Part shown: one piece after another, positions 1 through 8,438 of the stretch | How the letters are laid out: each line of letters opens with the position of its first letter | Numbering within the stretch: position 1 is the first letter of the stretch | Assembly (NCBI GenBank): GCA_903865745.1 | Contig: CAIPKV010000028.1 | Location: 1 to 64,000, forward strand | DNA from: an uncultured Verrucomicrobia subdivision 3 bacterium | GTDB taxonomy: Bacteria > Verrucomicrobiota > Verrucomicrobiia > Limisphaerales > UBA11358 | Length of the DNA stretch: 64,000 nt | Direction of reading: 5' to 3' | Translations under genes and position numbers: made by a program | Notes under the pieces: generated by a model | Database searches by the model: none | What the model was told of the DNA's origin: nothing | Seen by the model: the letters and a program-made list of their open reading frames with translations, nothing else

Positions 1-727
1 GGTGCCCGTCTAGCAACTCAACAAACTCGGATTGTCCGGCAACGCTGCCTTCCAATTTTAGATAATGCTGAAATGATTCAATGATCCGGGCGGGAACCAC
101 AGCCGGCCGGGCCAGCGTCAGCGCCCAATGCAAATCGAATAAATCCCGGCCCCGCCGACGCTGAAACAAGGCCCGCATTTTTGTTCCCAGCATTTCATGG
201 ATGTCATAGCCGCTGACCTGGGTGCTGACCGCCGCATCCCGGAACGGAAATGCAAACGGGATTTTAATCACGGGGAGATGCGGCGTGCGCTCGGTGACAT
301 TGGCCTCCACCACAATTTCCAGGTTCGTTCCCGGTTCCATCAGGGAGGGAATCGCGTAAGTCATCCGCAGCACCCGCGACGGTTTCACCGTGTTGCGGAT
401 GGCCAGTTTGAGGTCATCCCACACTGACTGTTTCGGAGTTCCCAGCACACCGCTCAAAACGCGATTGAGCGCCCGGCGAATGTGCCCCTCCGGCCGATCA
501 CCGACCACGACCAGATCAATGTCCTCGCTGTAACGCGCGGCCGGCGCGAGCTGAACCTTGTGCAACAACGTGCCGCCGCGCATGGCCATCTGGCCCTGCA
601 AAAATGAATCCTCGAACAACGCAACCATCGTCTGGCACAGCAATAAATCCTGCTCGACCTGACGCTGGCTCGGCCAGGGAACCGCCGCTTAATGAGCCAG
701 GACATCCCGGCGGGTCAGTGAAATCAT
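1..727 (-). pseudogene. AbiEii-type nucleotidyltransferase toxin, interrupted by an early in-frame stop
   Basis: The minus-strand frame opens with ATG at 727, overlapping the AbiEi stop as ATGA, and reads MISLTRRDVLAH before a TAA at 689-691. After the stop the same frame is open to the window edge and encodes a clear AbiEii/AbiGii nucleotidyltransferase: the RGGTLLHK segment and, about 12 residues later, RYSEDIDLVVV, which are the GG and metal-binding Asp motifs of the fold. In the family this enzyme is the toxin half of a type IV toxin-antitoxin and phage-abortive pair and transfers nucleotides to tRNA. The first in-frame ATG after the stop lies near 626-628 and would lose a conserved N-terminal helix, so the copy is probably inactive unless a non-ATG start or readthrough is used. 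The C-terminus lies outside the window. Confidence 0.75.
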
Positions 728-1533
728 AGTTCTCCTGAATTGTTAAGAACCCGCCAGCGCTCGACCACCGGCGCCGTTGTTTTGCCAGCCTTCGCCGGGG
801 CCAGTGGAACCAAAGCCAGTTGCGGCGGCAACCAGTCATGGATGACCGCGGCCAATTTTTTATTGCCAGCCGTCTCGATGATATAACCCAGCCGTTGGGC
901 GGTTGCCGGTTCGTTTTCAGCTTCCAGCATGCGTTTAAGTTCGGAGCCACCCAGCAGCGGCAGCAATGGCGTGAGGGTTTCAACCGCACGCCCAATCCCC
1001 CCGATGCGCGCCGCATACCGGACCAAATCAAACGCCGTGGCTTCGGGCGTGCTTACCCGCGTCGGGGCGAAAGCGTTCGCCAGCGGTTGCGTGGGCGTTT
1101 GTGCAATCCCGCGTTTGACGAAAAACCGAACCCGCAGGCGTCCGACCTCAATCTCGCGCCGGGAACCGTCAGTCATCACCTGCGTCACTTGCAATGCTTG
1201 CGGATTGGAACCGTAGATGCCGGCCGCCGATTGAAGTGCCAGATAATAGGGATGCCCCAGCCAGCTAAAATAGTCGTCGAGCCACCAGGTAACCGGGGGC
1301 GCTCCCATCGAGCGATGCTCCGGGCTGACAATCAGGAAAAATTGCTGCAACCGCGAAACCCTGACCACCAGACTGCCCAGCCGGCGCAACTGATTCTTTG
1401 CCGCCGTGACGGATAATCTTGTTTCCTTGACCAGATCAGCCAAGGGGAAAGCCACATGACCCGCCGCCAGTCGCGCGTCAATAAACGCAGCCGCAGCGCC
1501 ATATTGCCGATTCTTTTTAGCGTTCTCTTCCAT
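724..1533 (-). CDS. AbiEi-like antitoxin / winged-helix transcriptional regulator
   Basis: 269 aa. The N-terminal third (about residues 15-75) looks like the AbiEi winged helix that binds the promoter and represses the pair. The rest, with the segment PVTWWLDDYFSWLGHPYYLA and a later TPEATAFDLVRYA stretch, matches the AbiEi C-terminal domain that neutralises the AbiEii nucleotidyltransferase. The stop overlaps the start of the downstream AbiEii frame by ATGA, the usual translational coupling in this operon. The gene is intact although its toxin partner carries an early stop. It lies inside the tRNA-Ser-associated element, a typical place for abortive-infection modules. Assignment to AbiEi is by motif and gene order. 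Confidence 0.8.
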   Translation of the reverse strand: MEENAKKNRQYGAAAAFIDARLAAGHVAFPLADLVKETRLSVTAAKNQLRRLGSLVVRVSRLQQFFLIVSPEHRSMGAPPVTWWLDDYFSWLGHPYYLALQSAAGIYGSNPQALQVTQVMTDGSRREIEVGRLRVRFFVKRGIAQTPTQPLANAFAPTRVSTPEATAFDLVRYAARIGGIGRAVETLTPLLPLLGGSELKRMLEAENEPATAQRLGYIIETAGNKKLAAVIHDWLPPQLALVPLAPAKAGKTTAPVVERWRVLNNSGEL

Positions 1534-1648
1534 TATTCAGTATGCGCATTGTAGTGTTTTACGCTCCAACCCGCAAATGATTAATTCGTTGGCCAGGTCG
1601 AAAAGCGAACGCCCCGCCTCTGGCTTGGAAGGCCGCTCAAAATAATGG

Positions 1649-1676
1649 TTGACAACTGTATCGCGTGAGATACAAT
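1649..1676 (+). promoter_or_regulatory. Sigma70-type promoter with an overlapping inverted-repeat operator
   Basis: TTGACA at 1649-1654 and TACAAT at 1671-1676 are separated by 16 bp. Between and over the -10 lies a perfect 6+6 inverted repeat, TGTATC (1657-1662) and GATACA (1669-1674), with a 6-bp spacer. This arrangement resembles autoregulated toxin-antitoxin promoters. The first ATG of the next gene (1686) is only about 10 bp past the -10, so the transcript would be nearly leaderless. Confidence 0.6.
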
Positions 1677-1685
1677 GTAAGAAAT

Positions 1686-2408
1686 ATGGGATTCATAGAG
1701 TTTCCATTCATCGAAGTGCCGGAAGATTTACGCAAGATTGTTGGCGCGCCGACGCCCGGCACGCGTGCCTACCGCCGGGAGGGGACACACGCGGAATGCG
1801 GCCAGTGGATTGAAGACCTCGGCTTGCATTACAAGGGAGATGTCGGAATTTCGCCCGCCGGCGTCACCATGTTCGTGCCCGTCCAAAGGGCAGCGGTCCA
1901 TAAACGCATCAAGGAAGGCAAGCTGACCGCCTTCTTCTTTTACATCTCCCACGTTGAAAGCACGTTCTTCGGCACCAAGCGCAAAGTCAAAATGCGTCCC
2001 TACATTCTGTTGTCCCTGAGCGAATGCAAGGCGTGGGTGGCGGAAATGAAACGCCGGATGGGCTATGTGGATGAGTCGGGCGAAAGCCTGATGGAACAGC
2101 GAAAAAAGCTGCAACCGGCGGCGCTGGCAGATGAGCCCAAAACCGCGCAGGAAGCCGTGGCCGCCCTGAACTTTGCCGCCACCGACCCGGAAGACAAGCG
2201 GGATCGGAAGGTGCGATATGCGGACGACGAATTTGACCGCGCGAACCGCCAGCAGGATATGTTTCTCCTGCTGGCGGAAGCGATGGCGGCGATGGCGTCC
2301 GACAAAACAAAGGCTGAATTTTATCGGCAGCGACTGGAACGAGGAATGGAATGGGATAAAAACGAAAAGCGCTGGAAATGGAAGGACGAAGATGAACCCG
2401 CAAAATGA
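1686..2408 (+). CDS. Hypothetical protein of the integrated element
   Basis: About 240 aa from the ATG at 1686; an alternative GTG at 1665 falls inside the promoter region and is less likely. I do not recognise the family. The N-terminal half is globular, with a conserved-looking segment around FFFYISHVESTFFGTKRKVK. The C-terminal half is charged and probably helical, ending in EWDKNEKRWKWKDEDEPAK. It overlaps the following HTH gene by 17 bp, so the two are probably co-translated and may act together in control or excision of the element. No catalytic motif is visible. Confidence 0.65.
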   Translation: MGFIEFPFIEVPEDLRKIVGAPTPGTRAYRREGTHAECGQWIEDLGLHYKGDVGISPAGVTMFVPVQRAAVHKRIKEGKLTAFFFYISHVESTFFGTKRKVKMRPYILLSLSECKAWVAEMKRRMGYVDESGESLMEQRKKLQPAALADEPKTAQEAVAALNFAATDPEDKRDRKVRYADDEFDRANRQQDMFLLLAEAMAAMASDKTKAEFYRQRLERGMEWDKNEKRWKWKDEDEPAK

Positions 2409-2589
2409 ATTTAATGACCGGTTGATCCGGTTTCCGGAATTGGAGAAGATTTTTGGCGTCTGCAAGCGGACGCTGAGACGGCGGGCGGAAACCGGTGAGT
2501 TGCCACCGTTGCGGCGGATTGGCCGCGCGGTGGGAATGCTCGAAAGCCAGGTCAAAGCGTATTTTCAAAAGTTGAGTCAACCAAGTTAA
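2392..2589 (+). CDS. Small HTH DNA-binding protein, excisionase-like
   Basis: 65 aa from the ATG at 2392, overlapping the previous gene. The segment RFPELEKIFGVCKRTLRRR followed by GELPPLRRIGRAVGM is the helix-turn-helix plus wing of AlpA/excisionase (MerR-superfamily) proteins. Its position directly before the integrase (18 bp gap) fits a recombination directionality factor or a regulator of the integrase. Being short and overlapping, it is easily missed. Confidence 0.75.
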   Translation: MNPQNEFNDRLIRFPELEKIFGVCKRTLRRRAETGELPPLRRIGRAVGMLESQVKAYFQKLSQPS

Positions 2590-2607
2590 TCGAAAGGAGC
2601 ATGAACC

Positions 2608-3957
2608 ATGGAAGCGAGAATTTACAAACCCAAACGGCATCGCAACGGCAAGCGGATAACCGGCCGGTTATATCGGGCACGCGTTAAACTCACGGGCGAC
2701 AACAAGGTGCGCGACATTTCCCTCGGCGTTTCCGACAAGCAGGTCGCCCAACAGAAGCTCAACAAACTGATTCAGGAGCTGGAACACGAATCGGCTGGGT
2801 TGATTCCGGCGAAAGCTGAACGAGAGGCGGCGCAGAGTTCGTTGCTTGATTTGGTTTCAGAATACGTCAACGAGCTGACCGTCCTGGGGCGGTCGGCAGA
2901 CCACTTGCGCCATGTGGACAAGCGGCTGCAGCGGCTGGTGCGGGAATGTGGGTGGACGAGATTGGCCGACGTCACGCCCGCCTCATTTCAAACGTGGCGC
3001 AAGGAGCAGGCCCACAAAGCGCCCAAGACCCTGAATGAATATCTTGCGACCCTGTCGGCATTTTGGACGTGGCTCCGCAAGCAAAGCCGCGTCAGCGTGA
3101 ACCCCTTTGAACTGGTGGAACGGACTGACACGCGCGGCAAGGAACGGGTTCAACGGCGGGCGCTGTCGGATGCGCAGGTCGGCCAGTTGTTGCAAGCGGC
3201 GGGCAAAAATCAACTGGCCTATATGCTGCCCCTGTATGTGGGTTTGCGGCGCAATGAAGTCAAGACACTGCGCTGGTCGAATTTGGTGCTCGGCGAATCC
3301 GGCGGATTGCTGCGCATTCATGCCAGCGTGAACAAAAACCGGAAGGAACAGTCATTGCCTTTGCATCGCGAGTTGGCCGAGGCATTGCAAAAACAAAAAC
3401 CAGCAGACAGCAAAACGGACGATTTGGTGGTGTTCAACGGCGTTCCAAAGATGAAGGAATTTCGGCGAGATTTGGCAAAAGCGGGTATTCCGTTTCTGGA
3501 CGAACGCGGACACCGCATGGATTATCATGCGTTGCGGACGACGTTTATCACCCGGCTTTCGACCATGAAGGTGCATCCCCGGCTGGCGATGGAACTGGCG
3601 CGCCACAGCGATATGCGTTTGACGATGAAGACCTACACGGATGCCGGGCAACTGCCATTGCGCGAAGTCATGGACAGTCTGCCGGGCTTTGGTTCTGACT
3701 CCCGAATAGACTCCCGAAATTTAGGCCCGACGGGTCAAACGGTGTCACAGCCTGTCACTGAAACAAGGGAGATGAAAAATAAAAACAGCCTAGCAAACAC
3801 TGGCGAAAGTCATCGTGACTCATCGCTTGTCACCACGAGTCACGAAAAGTCAGAATGGCGGAGAGAGGGGGATTCGAACCCCCGATACCTTTTGGGTATT
3901 CACGCTTTCCAGGCGTGCGCGTTAAACCACTCTGCCACCTCTCCACGCGTTATATGA
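2608..3957 (+). CDS. Tyrosine recombinase / integrase, 3' end running through tRNA-Ser
   Basis: 449 aa, ATG preceded by a good AAAGGAG at 2592-2598. An N-terminal SAM-like core-binding domain (about 80-165) precedes the catalytic domain with the family residues: R214 in YVGLRRNEV, a Lys in NKNRKEQ (about 243-246), H307 and R310 in YHALRTTF, H333 in ARHSD and Y343 in MKTYTD. It would catalyse site-specific integration and excision. From residue about 416 onward (EWRREGDSNPRY...) the codons are antisense to the tRNA-Ser gene, so the last 34 residues come from the attachment-site target. The gene lies at the element's right boundary, next to the tRNA 3' end. Confidence 0.92.
   Translation: MEARIYKPKRHRNGKRITGRLYRARVKLTGDNKVRDISLGVSDKQVAQQKLNKLIQELEHESAGLIPAKAEREAAQSSLLDLVSEYVNELTVLGRSADHLRHVDKRLQRLVRECGWTRLADVTPASFQTWRKEQAHKAPKTLNEYLATLSAFWTWLRKQSRVSVNPFELVERTDTRGKERVQRRALSDAQVGQLLQAAGKNQLAYMLPLYVGLRRNEVKTLRWSNLVLGESGGLLRIHASVNKNRKEQSLPLHRELAEALQKQKPADSKTDDLVVFNGVPKMKEFRRDLAKAGIPFLDERGHRMDYHALRTTFITRLSTMKVHPRLAMELARHSDMRLTMKTYTDAGQLPLREVMDSLPGFGSDSRIDSRNLGPTGQTVSQPVTETREMKNKNSLANTGESHRDSSLVTTSHEKSEWRREGDSNPRYLLGIHAFQACALNHSATSPRVI
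3856..3944 (-). tRNA. tRNA-Ser(GGA)
   Basis: The minus strand starts GGAGAGGTGGCAGAGTGG and ends with the T-arm GGTTCGAATCC, acceptor strand TCTCTCC, discriminator G and an encoded CCA at 3856-3858. The anticodon loop sits in GCCTGGAAAGC, anticodon GGA, and a long variable arm (about GAATACCCAAAAGGTATC) fits serine. Its 3' end faces the integrase, so it is the likely attachment site of the element to the left. Total 89 nt with CCA. Confidence 0.95.
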
Positions 3958-4277
3958 TCCGGCTGCTGACCTTTCGGGCACCCAGCTTCAATCTGACCAT
4001 CTGATGCTGACTATATGATTTTGGTCAATAGCGGGGTCAATGCTTTTTTCTGGCGGAAAACACCAGTGACCAAGCCGCTCCGCCGCGTCCCGAGTAACGA
4101 TTTTAATCTCATGAATACGCGCCCAGGGCAAGCTCATTCGCAGCCTGGAAGAGTCCCAAATGGTGGCCTTAACCTAAAAGTTTAGGCCGGCTAATTATTA
4201 TGACTAGCCAAAAAAAGTCTAGTAATAAGCAAGCGACGGTAAGCCGTCGAATGCGTTTGCGGTCAAGGTAATGGCGT
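3958..4277. other. 320-bp gap without a supported gene
   Basis: Between tRNA-Ser and the multihaem cytochrome gene. I see no credible coding frame, no tandem repeat and no clear terminator. It should hold the promoters of both flanking genes. Confidence 0.6.
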
Positions 4278-6422
4278 ATGGCAACCATCTCGCCGGTGTC
4301 CCATTTGAAAAATCTTATTCTGGCTACCGTCATCCTGCTGACCGCGCCGGTGCTGTTCGCCGCGACCAGTGTCGCGGCCAAGTTCACCAGTGCCGACTGC
4401 TTGGACTGTCACACCGACCCCGCGAACAAGCGCATGGTCAACGGCCATGCTGTGCCCATGGCGCTTTTCCCCACCAACGGTTTTGCCAAGTCCGTCCACA
4501 GCCAGCTGGACTGCATTGATTGTCACGATGGCATCAAGGAACTGCAACACGACCGCAATGTTCCACCGCCGAACTGCACCGGCTGCCATGACAAAGAAGG
4601 TAAGGATTACGCCACCAGCATCCACGGCGTGAGTCATTCCATGGGCGCGTCCGGGGCAGCGGAATGTTGGGACTGCCACGGCAGCCATGAAATCTTGCCG
4701 GCGAAGGATATTCATTCGTCCGTCTACAAAATGAATCTCCCGGCGACCTGCGCCAAGTGTCACAGCAACACCAATCTTACCAAGGAATATCAGATTGAAT
4801 TTCCCGAAGCCGCCAATCAATACATGGACAGCATCCACGGCACTGCATTGCTGAAGATGGGCTTGATCGTCGCGCCCTCGTGCAACGACTGTCACGGTGC
4901 GCACAAGATCAAGCGCAGTGTGGACCGCGATTCGCCGATCAATCACGCCAACGTCGCCAAGACTTGCGGCAAGTGCCATGTCGGCATTGAAGAGACGTAC
5001 AATAAGAGCATTCACGGCCAATTGCTCGCGGTGGGCGACCCGCGCGGGCCGGTGTGTATTGATTGCCACAGTGCGCATCAAATCGTCAATCCGACCGGCA
5101 AGAATTTCAAGGCCCTGAGCGACGAGCGCTGCGGCAAATGTCACGCCGACCGGCTGGAACATTACCGCGAGACCTACCATGGCAAAGCGATGATGCTGGG
5201 CCTGGCAAATTCCGCGCCGGAAGTCGCCGCGTGCTACGACTGCCACGGTTTTCACGACATCCTGCCGGTGTCCAATCCCGCCTCGCACCTGTCTGCCACC
5301 AACATTCTCGCGACCTGTCAAAAATGTCATCCCAGCGCCACGGCCAAATTCACGGAATACAAACCGCACGCGAACCCCCTCGACAAGGCCAATTACCCGC
5401 TGCTCCACGTCATCTTCTTGGCGATGACCGGGCTGCTCATCGGCACGTTCGGCTTCTTCGGTGTGCACACACTGGCGTGGCTGGTACGCGCGGTGTGGCT
5501 CTATTTGCACGACTCGAAAACCTTCCGCGAGGCGAAGATCAGCACGCAGGAAGGCGACGAATGGTTTACCCGCTTCCAGCCGTTCGAGCGGTTCCTGCAC
5601 TTCCTTGTCGTGACCAGTTTCCTCACGCTCGTCGTGACCGGCATGCCGCTGAAATTCTATTACACCGACTGGGCGAAGTTTATCTTCAGCCTTATCGGCG
5701 GGCCGGGCACGGCGCGGATGCTGCACCGCTTCGGCGCCATCATCACCTTCCTGTATTTTACGCTGCACTTGAGCTCGCTCGTCGGCCGTTCTTGGAAAGG
5801 CCGGAGCAAGTTGCGCAATCCTGAGTCTGGCAAACTGGAGTTAAAACGCCTTGGACCCGTAATGTTCGGTCCGGACTCGATGGTGCCGAATCTGCAAGAC
5901 TTGAAAGAACTGATTGCCCACAACAAATGGTTCTTTGGCAAAGGCCCGAAGCCGCAGTTCGATCGCTGGACCTATTGGGAGAAGTTCGATTACTTTGCCG
6001 TGTTCTGGGGCGTGGCCATCATCGGCGCGTCGGGTCTCATCATGTGGTTCCCGGAATTTTTCACGCGCTATCTGCCGGGCTGGGCCATCAATATTGCGCT
6101 CATCCTGCACTCGGACGAGGCGTTGCTGGCCGCCGGGTTCATCTTCTCCATCCACTTTTTCAATACCCATTTCCGCATTGAGAAGTTCCCCATGGACACC
6201 GTTATCTTCTCCGGTCGCGTCTCCAAGGCCGAGCTGCTGCATGAACGCCGGCGCTGGTACGACCGGCTGGTCAAGAGCGGTCAGCTCGATTCCTTCCGCA
6301 TTAAAGACGAATGGTTCCAGTGGAAAAACATCGCCAAGACCTTTGGCTATCTGTTCTTCGGCCTGGGCTTGGTGCTGCTGGCGCTCATCATCTACGCAAT
6401 GGTCTCGCGTCTGGTTCACTAA
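4278..6422 (+). CDS. Eleven-haem cytochrome c fused to a cytochrome b561-like membrane domain
   Basis: 714 aa. A signal-type hydrophobic N-terminus (residues 12-30) is followed by eleven CxxCH haem-c sites between about residues 41 and 350 (CLDCH, CIDCH, CTGCH, CWDCH, CAKCH, CNDCH, CGKCH, CIDCH, CGKCH, CYDCH, CQKCH). The C-terminal half has about six membrane helices with histidines placed as b-haem ligands (RFLHFLVV, ARMLHRFGA, SIHFFNTHF), resembling the b561/formate-dehydrogenase-gamma fold. The natural reading is a quinol-linked electron conduit that passes electrons between the membrane pool and periplasmic multihaem acceptors. It stands alone with no obvious operon partner. Substrate and direction of electron flow cannot be read from sequence. 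Confidence 0.88.
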   Translation: MATISPVSHLKNLILATVILLTAPVLFAATSVAAKFTSADCLDCHTDPANKRMVNGHAVPMALFPTNGFAKSVHSQLDCIDCHDGIKELQHDRNVPPPNCTGCHDKEGKDYATSIHGVSHSMGASGAAECWDCHGSHEILPAKDIHSSVYKMNLPATCAKCHSNTNLTKEYQIEFPEAANQYMDSIHGTALLKMGLIVAPSCNDCHGAHKIKRSVDRDSPINHANVAKTCGKCHVGIEETYNKSIHGQLLAVGDPRGPVCIDCHSAHQIVNPTGKNFKALSDERCGKCHADRLEHYRETYHGKAMMLGLANSAPEVAACYDCHGFHDILPVSNPASHLSATNILATCQKCHPSATAKFTEYKPHANPLDKANYPLLHVIFLAMTGLLIGTFGFFGVHTLAWLVRAVWLYLHDSKTFREAKISTQEGDEWFTRFQPFERFLHFLVVTSFLTLVVTGMPLKFYYTDWAKFIFSLIGGPGTARMLHRFGAIITFLYFTLHLSSLVGRSWKGRSKLRNPESGKLELKRLGPVMFGPDSMVPNLQDLKELIAHNKWFFGKGPKPQFDRWTYWEKFDYFAVFWGVAIIGASGLIMWFPEFFTRYLPGWAINIALILHSDEALLAAGFIFSIHFFNTHFRIEKFPMDTVIFSGRVSKAELLHERRRWYDRLVKSGQLDSFRIKDEWFQWKNIAKTFGYLFFGLGLVLLALIIYAMVSRLVH

Positions 6423-6568
6423 TCCAAAGCAAATCCTGTCAGCCCGCTGAAGTTTGACAGCTCGGACGTCCTTTTTGAGGTTAACCTTCTTGAACTGGTC
6501 AGATTTAATTAGCGCCGTTTGGTTAAAAGATGTGAGCTGCGGACATGGCATTATTCCTTTAAGCGGCT

Positions 6569-7594
6569 TTAGTTCTCGGGCATAAAGTCAGCCACTGGTC
6601 TGATTACTATGTAGGTTGGAATATTCTCGGACGGGTAAACCGACGCGAGCAGGGCAGTGACTGCCCCTTGTTCGTTCACATACACTTGCGGACGCTCCAC
6701 GCCCTTGATTTTAAATTCGCCTCCGCCAGCAAGCGGCACTGGGTCATTTTGTGACCAAACCGGAATTTGAGAATAAAGTTCGTAATCCACCCCGTTTTTA
6801 GATGTGTAATAAATCACTGACTTCTGCACCCCGGTCACCCTGGCTTTCATGTCGGTGCAGATGACATTGTATTGGTGATTGGCCCACCAGATGGTGGGGT
6901 CTTCCAATTCAAAACCATGAGGCAGCCGGTTTAAGTCATCCTTCACCACCTGATACGGCCCCAAGTAATTAGCTGCCTCCAATGCCCGCATGTAGTATTT
7001 GACCTCCCCTTGAACAGTGGGTTTGAATTTTCCCACAGCGTAAGCGCTGCCATCCGGGCGAATCAGCAGCGCGGGGTTGTTTATGCTGATCACGGGCTTG
7101 GGCAGCGGGGTCCACGGTCCTTCGATGGAATGGGCCAAGGCAAATCCAGTTTTCCATTGGGGGATGCCCAGATAATAGAGCAAATACTTGTTCCCCACTT
7201 TCATGACTTTCGGATTATGGGTGCCTACTTTGGCCCATGGATGATTGGTTGGGCTTAAAACCACTTCCTTGAACTGGTAAGGCCCGAAGAGCGAGGCGGA
7301 GGTGGACCGGATAATCTCGCTTTTCTGCCAGCCAGCCATGCCCGCCGAGGCCGGCCAGCGGGAAGAGAACAGGTGATAAGTATTCCCGACCTTAATGACG
7401 GAAGGATCCCAAAGATAATAACCTTCTATTTTAAAGATGGCACTTGCAGGCACCGGCTTGAGCGCATCTTTTAACGGGTTGCTTTTGGGGTAGCTGATTT
7501 TTAAGTCGGCTGGCAACGGTGGCAAGGCTGGGGTTTGACCAAACACAGCGGTGACGCAGGCCAGCATTAAACTAGAAATGATGACTTTAATCAT
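6569..7594 (-). CDS. Secreted five-bladed beta-propeller glycosidase, GH43-like
   Basis: 341 aa from the ATG at 7594, which begins a signal peptide (MIKVIISSLMLACVTAVFG); a longer start at 7627 adds only a poor 11-residue extension. The fold is the GH32/43/62/68 type propeller, with candidate acidic residues in YYLWDPSVIK (blade I Asp), THNPKVMK and FELEDPTIWW (Glu/Asp). Such enzymes act outside the cytoplasm on arabinose-, xylose- or galactose-containing glycans. The exact family and substrate are not determined. It is monocistronic and convergent with the cytochrome gene. Confidence 0.75.
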   Translation of the reverse strand: MIKVIISSLMLACVTAVFGQTPALPPLPADLKISYPKSNPLKDALKPVPASAIFKIEGYYLWDPSVIKVGNTYHLFSSRWPASAGMAGWQKSEIIRSTSASLFGPYQFKEVVLSPTNHPWAKVGTHNPKVMKVGNKYLLYYLGIPQWKTGFALAHSIEGPWTPLPKPVISINNPALLIRPDGSAYAVGKFKPTVQGEVKYYMRALEAANYLGPYQVVKDDLNRLPHGFELEDPTIWWANHQYNVICTDMKARVTGVQKSVIYYTSKNGVDYELYSQIPVWSQNDPVPLAGGGEFKIKGVERPQVYVNEQGAVTALLASVYPSENIPTYIVIRPVADFMPEN

Positions 7595-7731
7595 TTGGTG
7601 GGGCTTTCTGAAATAAGTGCCGTCCACTGGTAATCCAAAATACCTGAAGGGTCAAAACTGTTGCTAATCCGTTAGTCATGGGCCTTCTCGTCATTGTAAT
7701 CTATTACTGCACGAACGGTTGAACGGTTGGC

Positions 7732-7806
7732 TGGAGGCGGAGGTCGGAATCGAACCGACGGATGAGGCTTTTGCAGAGCCCTGCCTTACCACTTGGCTAC
7801 TCCGCC
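7732..7806 (-). tRNA. tRNA-Cys(GCA)
   Basis: The minus strand begins GGCGGAGTAGCCAAGTGG. The anticodon arm GGGCT-CTGCAAA-AGCCT gives anticodon GCA. The T-arm is CGGTTCGATTCCG, the acceptor 3' strand CTCCGCC, discriminator T (usual for Cys) and an encoded CCA at 7732-7734. All stems pair. Confidence 0.95.
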
Positions 7807-7922
7807 GTGAAAGGGGAAGTCACAATAAATTTCTTTTGCCCGCCATGCAAGTTCAATCGCTCAACAATGTAAGCTAGATGGCTTTTGTTGCCCAAACCGA
7901 GTGAGCTAGTGTCATTGGCCAC

Positions 7923-8330
7923 TTATTTTTTGAGCTGCCGGATTTTTTCCTTCAGCTCCTGAAAGGTCGGGTGCGCGCGCAGATTTTTCAGATCGGGATC
8001 CTTGGCCAGCCATTTGAAATCGCGATAGCCCAGCGCAATGGCCTGATTGAGCGCGCCCAGGGCACGGTCGAATTCGCCAGTGAGCGAATAGCTGCACGCC
8101 AGGTTGTAAAATACCAGCGGGTTGCCGGGTTCGAGGCGGGCCAGGCGTTCGTCCACATGCAAGCCTTCGGTGATGCGCCCGCGCTGGGTGTAGTGATCGC
8201 CGAGCAGTTGCAGGGCGTCCACATAATCCGGGTCACGGCGGACCAGCCCCTCGATGAATTGGATTTTCACATCGAGTTCGCGTTGTTCTGCGCTGTTCAA
8301 TTTTTTCTGGGTGCTGCTTTTAGCCGGCAT
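7923..8330 (-). CDS. Small tetratricopeptide-repeat protein
   Basis: 135 aa, no signal peptide, so probably cytoplasmic. Residues about 20-125 form two to three TPR-like helical pairs: DYVDALQLLGDHYTQRG and PLVFYNLACSYSLTGEFDRA are typical repeat sequences, followed by a C-terminal helix HPTFQELKEKIRQLKK. TPR proteins are scaffolds for protein contacts, and no partner is indicated by the neighbours. It is divergent from the epimerase gene at 8439, with a shared 108-bp upstream region. Confidence 0.8.
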   Translation of the reverse strand: MPAKSSTQKKLNSAEQRELDVKIQFIEGLVRRDPDYVDALQLLGDHYTQRGRITEGLHVDERLARLEPGNPLVFYNLACSYSLTGEFDRALGALNQAIALGYRDFKWLAKDPDLKNLRAHPTFQELKEKIRQLKK

Positions 8331-8438
8331 ACGACGGACGGATTTTTTCCAACCGCGCGCGGCAAGTCAAGCGGCGGCTGAATTATTTGTTGGCAGTTTT
8401 TCGGGCAAAGTCCTTAAATTGGGTTGGAAATTCTTTTT

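Noticed and set aside
4263-5768. Long minus-strand frame opposite the multihaem cytochrome
   Set aside because: Antisense shadow of a clear GC-rich gene; its translation has no family features.
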